A stretch of DNA of 44,294 bases, taken from assembly GCA_902775605.1 (NCBI GenBank), contig CACYNE010000051.1:1-44294 (forward strand). Reading direction: 5' to 3'. The notes beneath the pieces were generated by a model. The model had not been told where the DNA came from, searched no databases, and saw nothing but the letters and a program-made list of their open reading frames with translations. The position numbers and the translations under genes were made by a program. Source of the stretch: an uncultured Prevotellaceae bacterium. Lineage in GTDB: Bacteria; Bacteroidota; Bacteroidia; Bacteroidales; Bacteroidaceae. Of the stretch, positions 40,394 through 44,294 are shown piece after piece; position 1 is the first letter of the stretch, and each line of letters opens with the position of its first letter.

Positions 40394-40969
40394 TTATATA
40401 CTAAAGCCATCCATAACAGCAATCATCGGGTCAGCCGTTGCCATGGCATATTTATACTTGTACTTCAACGCATCCAAAAACTTGTGATGTATAAAACATT
40501 CGTCTATCTCTGCAAAACTCCAAAGAAGTATATTATGAGGATGTAAAACATACAGCGATTCCAATGCCGAAGCAGTAAAATCATTCCTCGAAAGATAGAT
40601 ACCAAAAGTAGATGAAATCCTGTATGACAACCTCCCATAGAGTTTTGCAACCTCGTCAAAAGACACAGGTTCTCTCCAGTCTTTACACTCAATAATGAAA
40701 CCTGCACCAAGTTCCTTCACAAACACAAAGCCATCAAACTGCTCCTTTATTCTGCGCACCTCATTATTATAAGGATAGACCACCTCAGCACCAGACAGTT
40801 CGAAAGCCCTCACAAACATATATTCCAATGCTTTCCCAGGACTCCATCCTGTGGCTGTCCCCGCCTTTATCCGTTTCCATAGTCCTTCCAATTTAGCCCA
40901 ATCATATCGACGCACCCGATTAATCATGGCTAACTCTGTAGGTGTGTATTTAACCAGCTTCAGCATCAT
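40394..40969 (-). CDS. PD-(D/E)XK nuclease-fold protein (Mrr-like)
   Basis: A 191-residue protein. The core reads GKALEYMFVRAFELSGAEV, QFDGF and GFIIECKDW: Glu49, Asp79, Glu94 and Lys96 form the classic E...D...ExK site of Mrr/restriction-type nucleases. There is no DNA-recognition domain beyond about 30 N-terminal residues. It starts at ATG 40969 or the next codon. It lies 31 nt after the AbiC-like gene and 6 nt before the TOPRIM-like gene. Confidence 0.8.
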   Translation of the reverse strand: MMLKLVKYTPTELAMINRVRRYDWAKLEGLWKRIKAGTATGWSPGKALEYMFVRAFELSGAEVVYPYNNEVRRIKEQFDGFVFVKELGAGFIIECKDWREPVSFDEVAKLYGRLSYRISSTFGIYLSRNDFTASALESLYVLHPHNILLWSFAEIDECFIHHKFLDALKYKYKYAMATADPMIAVMDGFSI

Positions 40970-41000
40970 CTTTTCAGAAATTCATTGTTATTGAATCATC

Positions 41001-41876
41001 TCAATTACTATCATCCACCAGCTCAAATGCTGTCTTCCTATATTCTTTCGTAACATCTATATCCTTATCCATTGCATGAGTATATCCCTTATGCAGCTTT
41101 TTTGCAACCAGTTGCCCTTCCGAAGGATCAGCAAGCAATCGTGGTCTCAGGTTTCTAAGTAGTGCATATTTCTCTATCATAGCCTTAATTCCTTTATGAG
41201 AAAAGCCTACGTAATATAGTATCACCAACTCGTATGGCGATAATGTTGCTCTTACTATTGAAGCATAATTCCTTTTTGCTTTCTCATCCCAAACCTCAGC
41301 CTCATCAATGTATTTAAAGATTCCATACAGATGCCTGATATAATGGTCTAAAAAACACAGCTGGCGAACAGCTCCCAAGTCATATTTATAACTCTCACTA
41401 ATGTCAAGCACTCTCTTTAATGTAGTATTTTCTTCACCTTCTTTGAAATGGTATCTATCTATCATTTCCTCATATAAGTAAGGGAACACCTCTCTACCAT
41501 GCTTCACGGTCATTTGGCTACTGCCATTATTACAATGCTCTATCACTAAGCCATTGGTAATCTCCTGTTGCAAGTGAATTAGTTCAAACAGATTTCTTTC
41601 AAACCTCTCAATCGCTATATCTTGTCGTTGGTGTATATTCGCTTTATATTGTACCCAGAATGCAATAAAAGTAAGGCCTGCAGCAGCCATTGCTATAAAC
41701 GGCCCCATGATTCCACCTAATGTATCCCCTATCTGACCTGTTTCCGACAAATCCAATATCGAGGAACTAGTCAGGAGCCAAGGCAAACAGCATATCAGCA
41801 AGGCAATCACGATAAACCATCCAAATGATTTCCAAAAGCCATTATCGAAAGTAGAATTGTCTTTCATCATTTTCAT
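41001..41876 (-). CDS. AbiC-like phage abortive infection membrane protein
   Basis: A 291-residue protein. Two transmembrane helices: about 17-36 (FGWFIVIALLICCLPWLL) and about 52-79. The second lies in the family motif IGDTLGGIMGPFIAMAAAGL followed by TFIAFWVQYKA, which typifies putative AbiC-type abortive infection proteins. A helical cytosolic domain follows (about 85-291), starting with ERFERNLFELIHLQQEI. It is the first of five close minus-strand genes. Start ATG 41876, with other Met codons shortly after. Confidence 0.83.
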   Translation of the reverse strand: MKMMKDNSTFDNGFWKSFGWFIVIALLICCLPWLLTSSSILDLSETGQIGDTLGGIMGPFIAMAAAGLTFIAFWVQYKANIHQRQDIAIERFERNLFELIHLQQEITNGLVIEHCNNGSSQMTVKHGREVFPYLYEEMIDRYHFKEGEENTTLKRVLDISESYKYDLGAVRQLCFLDHYIRHLYGIFKYIDEAEVWDEKAKRNYASIVRATLSPYELVILYYVGFSHKGIKAMIEKYALLRNLRPRLLADPSEGQLVAKKLHKGYTHAMDKDIDVTKEYRKTAFELVDDSN

Positions 41877-41884
41877 TCAAATAA

Positions 41885-41992
41885 TTACACCCATTGATTC
41901 ACATGCTTATTCTCTTCTGCCAAAGCAAGCAACTTGTTGAACTTCTCCACTCTATCCCTTGCTCCCTGTCCTCGCCGGTTCCCCCATCGAGT
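41885..41992 (-). pseudogene. In-frame tail fragment after the next gene
   Basis: Directly after the stop at 41993, the same frame stays open for 36 codons and reads ARDRVEKFNKLLALAEENKHV then NQWV before TAA. It looks like protein sequence but has no start of its own. It may be the lost C-terminus of the upstream gene or a relic of another. The first codons (TRWGNRRG) may derive from a REP-like word. Confidence 0.35.
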
Positions 41993-42529
41993 TTATCTCA
42001 TACTTCTCATCTCCCCTTCTACCATCTTCATCAGCTTCGGCAGCATCCCTTCTATCTTCCTGCACTTCACCTTATTGTAGTGGAAGTCCATATCATCCAG
42101 GAGTTCATTACACAACTCCTCATCCATGTCACCACCATAGCCAGCGGCTACGACGGAGATGGCGGCAAGTTTACGGGCATCCTTGTCTGTTCTAAATCCC
42201 GAACTCATCAGTATCGTAGGTAGCGTCTCAAATAGGATGTTGCAATAGCGCAATAGCTCAGGGAAATAATCGTCCTCCGTGAGAAAGGCATCAAGCATCT
42301 CTTCTTCATACTGTCGAAGCAAAAGGAAAAATCTTTCCTTCCTAATCTTACCCTTCAGGCACTGAGGCTGTGTCATTACCCAGAACAGCGCATGCGACAG
42401 AACGATACGATCTTCAGAAGAATGATAGTAAAATAGACTATCCTCCTCCTTTGGATGCATCTCCTTTAACTGTTGCTCCATTTGAGCGAACTTCTGTTTA
42501 CGTATCTCCTTCAGTTCATTTTTGTCCAT
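41993..42529 (-). CDS. Conserved-looking unknown protein
   Basis: A 178-residue, all-helical soluble protein starting MDKNELKEIRKQKFAQME. Leu- and Met-rich helices dominate; AAISVVAAGYGGDMDEELC is the only glycine-rich loop. No family recognised. It has a TATTTTTG box 40 bp upstream and is separated from the SEC-C gene by a terminator. An open in-frame tail after its stop suggests that it may be slightly shortened. Confidence 0.6.
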   Translation of the reverse strand: MDKNELKEIRKQKFAQMEQQLKEMHPKEEDSLFYYHSSEDRIVLSHALFWVMTQPQCLKGKIRKERFFLLLRQYEEEMLDAFLTEDDYFPELLRYCNILFETLPTILMSSGFRTDKDARKLAAISVVAAGYGGDMDEELCNELLDDMDFHYNKVKCRKIEGMLPKLMKMVEGEMRSMR

Positions 42530-42568
42530 TTTACGACATTAGAGAATAATTATTCAACGATAGTTGTG

Positions 42569-42576
42569 CAAAAATA
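42569..42576 (-). promoter_or_regulatory. -7 box (TATTTTTG)
   Basis: Minus-strand TAnnTTTG match 40 bp before ATG 42529; it probably drives this gene and possibly the AbiC-like cluster downstream. Confidence 0.6.
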
Positions 42577-42603
42577 AGAATTCTTCATGGATTCAATCCT
42601 ATT

Positions 42604-42664
42604 TCTCGTTAACAATTACGCATTTTTAACGAGAAAAGGGCTTTGACATTACAATATCAGCCCT
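42604..42664 (-). terminator. Terminator after the SEC-C gene, with nearby inverted repeat
   Basis: AGGGCT and AGCCCT (42637-42642 and 42659-42664) form a stem followed on the minus strand by UUUUCUCG. A second inverted repeat, TCTCGTTAA with TTAACGAGA (42604-42612, 42626-42634), lies just beyond it. Confidence 0.7.
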
Positions 42665-42698
42665 CTTCTAAATGTCAGAATGATAGTTCATCCCAACC

Positions 42699-43886
42699 CT
42701 ATTGGTTTTTCCCATGACAATGTTTGTATTTCTTTCCGCTACCGCACCAACAAGGATCATTTCGTCCGAGTTTATGAGTCGGAGAAGGATATAATGGAAT
42801 CTGTTTGGGGGCTGAAGGTTCAGGTCTTGGCTTCAGCAAGTCCTCCGTCGTCTTGCCATCCAGATGCCATTCCGGCAAGTCGCGGAATGTCTGTGCCAAT
42901 GCATCTGACACCTGACGGTCATCCGTCTTAGTCTCTTTCACATCTATCCGCAGCATGATGTCCGTCATCAGCGATATCCATTCTGTATTCAGATTCATCT
43001 CATGTGCCAGCCAGAGCTTCGTCAGTATCTGGTTAGCTTCCTGTTCCGTGAGCGGTTTCTCCGCTTTGTTCACCATCAGGTCATAAAGCCGTTCCATCGA
43101 GGGAGCCATGATATGCGGAAATGGCATTCGTCCATATTCCATCACCCACTTCCGGCCATAGGCCGTATAGAAGTGCTTCGGATGGTCCCACACCACACGG
43201 TTAAACAGGCGTTTCACCTCCGTATCATCTGTAATCAAAGGCGTAGCAAAGAAACAGTCCTGTTCTCCATTTGGGTTAATATGGAAGATACGCCTTGTGC
43301 CAAACAGCGTATGGTTCAGCAAGTAGTTCCCTACGTTCTGCCATATCACGAGGTCAGCCCTGTCTGCGGTTCCTTCTATGAAGCCTATCAGCGCCTTCGC
43401 GGTCATGCCACCGAACAGGTTCAGTGTACCCATAGTCAACTGCTCCAGTCTGTCGAAGCCCAAAGCTTTCTTCCTGGCAATGTACTCTGACACATGAGGT
43501 TCGAAGTACTCCCTCACCTCGTCAAGCATCATATAAATGGCAAAGTCCTTACCCAACGGATGCGGACAAGAGATGATGCCACCCACCTTCGTTAATGGCA
43601 ACAATGCGTCATAGTTCATTGACACTATACCATATCGGTTCTCTGGCAACATCAGTTTCAGCAGAAACTCCAGTTCAAACACGCTCGTTCTGTCCAGCAC
43701 GTCCTCCGCACTGTATCGGATATGCCACTCCACATTCTCTATCAACTCATCCTTACGCGCACTGTCACTGTCCGGCACACCCAATCCCATCAGATCTGCC
43801 ATCTGCACCAACTCCTCTTTAGTGTAGCGCGACAGCCACTCTGCAAGTGGCATATTCCGTTTCAGTTCCCTATTTTGCTTTGCCAT
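42699..43886 (-). CDS. SEC-C metal-binding protein
   Basis: A 395-residue protein. The C-terminus [19 protein letters not shown] is a full SEC-C zinc motif (Cys-x-Cys...Cys-His). The N-terminal region ([22 protein letters not shown]) resembles the SAP/Rho-N-like helical starts seen in such proteins. The middle (about 60-330) is helical and of unknown function. SEC-C motifs occur in SecA and many unrelated proteins, so no secretion role is implied. Confidence 0.8.
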   Translation of the reverse strand: MAKQNRELKRNMPLAEWLSRYTKEELVQMADLMGLGVPDSDSARKDELIENVEWHIRYSAEDVLDRTSVFELEFLLKLMLPENRYGIVSMNYDALLPLTKVGGIISCPHPLGKDFAIYMMLDEVREYFEPHVSEYIARKKALGFDRLEQLTMGTLNLFGGMTAKALIGFIEGTADRADLVIWQNVGNYLLNHTLFGTRRIFHINPNGEQDCFFATPLITDDTEVKRLFNRVVWDHPKHFYTAYGRKWVMEYGRMPFPHIMAPSMERLYDLMVNKAEKPLTEQEANQILTKLWLAHEMNLNTEWISLMTDIMLRIDVKETKTDDRQVSDALAQTFRDLPEWHLDGKTTEDLLKPRPEPSAPKQIPLYPSPTHKLGRNDPCWCGSGKKYKHCHGKNQ

Positions 43887-43945
43887 TCATCTTTTTATAT
43901 TTTGATCGATTTTACCCCTGATTTCTGTTCCTCCCCCATTGAGGC

Positions 43946-43976
43946 ACAAAAAGGTATGAACAAAATGCCCATACCC
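43946..43976 (-). terminator. Terminator of the metallo-hydrolase gene
   Basis: GGTATG and CATACC (43953-43958, 43970-43975) form a short stem followed by five U on the minus strand, just after the stop at 43979. Confidence 0.7.
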
Positions 43977-43978
43977 CT

Positions 43979-44294
43979 TTAACAATCTTCTTTATCACAT
44001 CCATTTTTATCATCAACTTCATGCCCCGCACAAACCGTATTCCCTTCTGCCAGCCGAAGAATTCTTTCCACGCTCTCCGCCGCCTTCGCTTTATCCCCGC
44101 CCTTCAAGGTCGTCACCACCTTCACTCCCGGGATATAAGCATCACCAGTAAACAGATAGTCACCCACCTCGTAGGTCAAGCACGACGGATTGTGGCCTGG
44201 CGTATGATACACCTTGGCCTGTACACCGTCAAACAGTTCAATCACCGACCCTTCATCACAAGTCACCACATTCTCCGATTCATATACTATCGGA
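43979..44294 (-). CDS. MBL-fold metallo-hydrolase, 5' end outside the window
   Basis: The last 105 or so codons of a metallo-beta-lactamase-fold hydrolase; the frame is open to the window edge. KVYHTPGHNPSCLTYEVGDY carries the metal-binding His of the TPGHxxG-type motif, and LFTGDAYIPG the bridging Asp. AGHE near the end supplies the last His. Hydroxyacylglutathione-hydrolase-like chemistry is possible, but the N-terminal HxHxDH motif lies outside the window. Confidence 0.85.
   Translation of the reverse strand, partial: PIVYESENVVTCDEGSVIELFDGVQAKVYHTPGHNPSCLTYEVGDYLFTGDAYIPGVKVVTTLKGGDKAKAAESVERILRLAEGNTVCAGHEVDDKNGCDKEDC

Overview
The window looks like chromosomal DNA of a Bacteroidales bacterium, most likely Prevotella or a close relative. 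The evidence is repeated TAnnTTTG -7 boxes (sometimes with TTTG 19-20 bp upstream), scarce Shine-Dalgarno sites, UpxY-type NusG paralogs, FimB/Mfa2-like lipoproteins, a tyrosine-rich Wzc, and a threonine operon whose middle gene is the phosphoglycerate-mutase-like proposed homoserine kinase. LAYOUT. 1-2.6 kb: an UpxY regulator with a long structured leader or ncRNA, a small exported protein, a TPR protein and two copies of a MITE-like repeat. 2.6-9.5 kb (minus strand): folD, ffh, a queH/5-formyl-THF cyclo-ligase fusion, a TerB-DnaJ protein, a cytidylate-kinase-like protein and a large FAD protein. 9.6-16.9 kb (plus): thrA, proposed homoserine kinase and thrC, then agmatine deiminase and N-carbamoylputrescine amidase. 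17-20.5 kb (plus): galacturonokinase-like GHMP kinase, GxxExxY protein, nucleotidyltransferase and UDP-glucuronate 4-epimerase-like enzyme, a plausible UDP-uronate supply route. 20.5-24.6 kb (plus): Wzc-type kinase, HAD protein, Wza-type exporter and a natural poly-His membrane peptide. 24.7-29.4 kb (minus): two fimbrillin-like lipoproteins, then SOD, Bcp and two YjbH-like outer-membrane proteins. 29.5-34.1 kb (minus): second UpxY, a decayed ATPase pair, WbuC cupin, second SOD, a GHKL ATPase/STAS-like pair and a broken RAYT transposase. 34.1-44.3 kb (minus): an accessory, defence-like region with an unknown membrane operon, a PHP-AAA ATPase broken by one stop codon, PIN, TOPRIM-like and PD-(D/E)XK nuclease genes, an AbiC-like membrane protein, a SEC-C protein and a partial metallo-hydrolase. 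TWO THEMES STAND OUT. First, at least six metabolic genes carry in-frame low-complexity insertions built from the same words that occur between genes. All three threonine operon genes carry the same 19-bp palindrome family, and a RAYT relic carries a comparable insertion that brings in a stop. Second, about 38.7-41.9 kb holds a tightly packed AbiC-like / PD-(D/E)XK / TOPRIM-like / PIN / PHP-AAA gene set that I do not recognise as a named system. All functional calls come from reading motifs; no database search was run.
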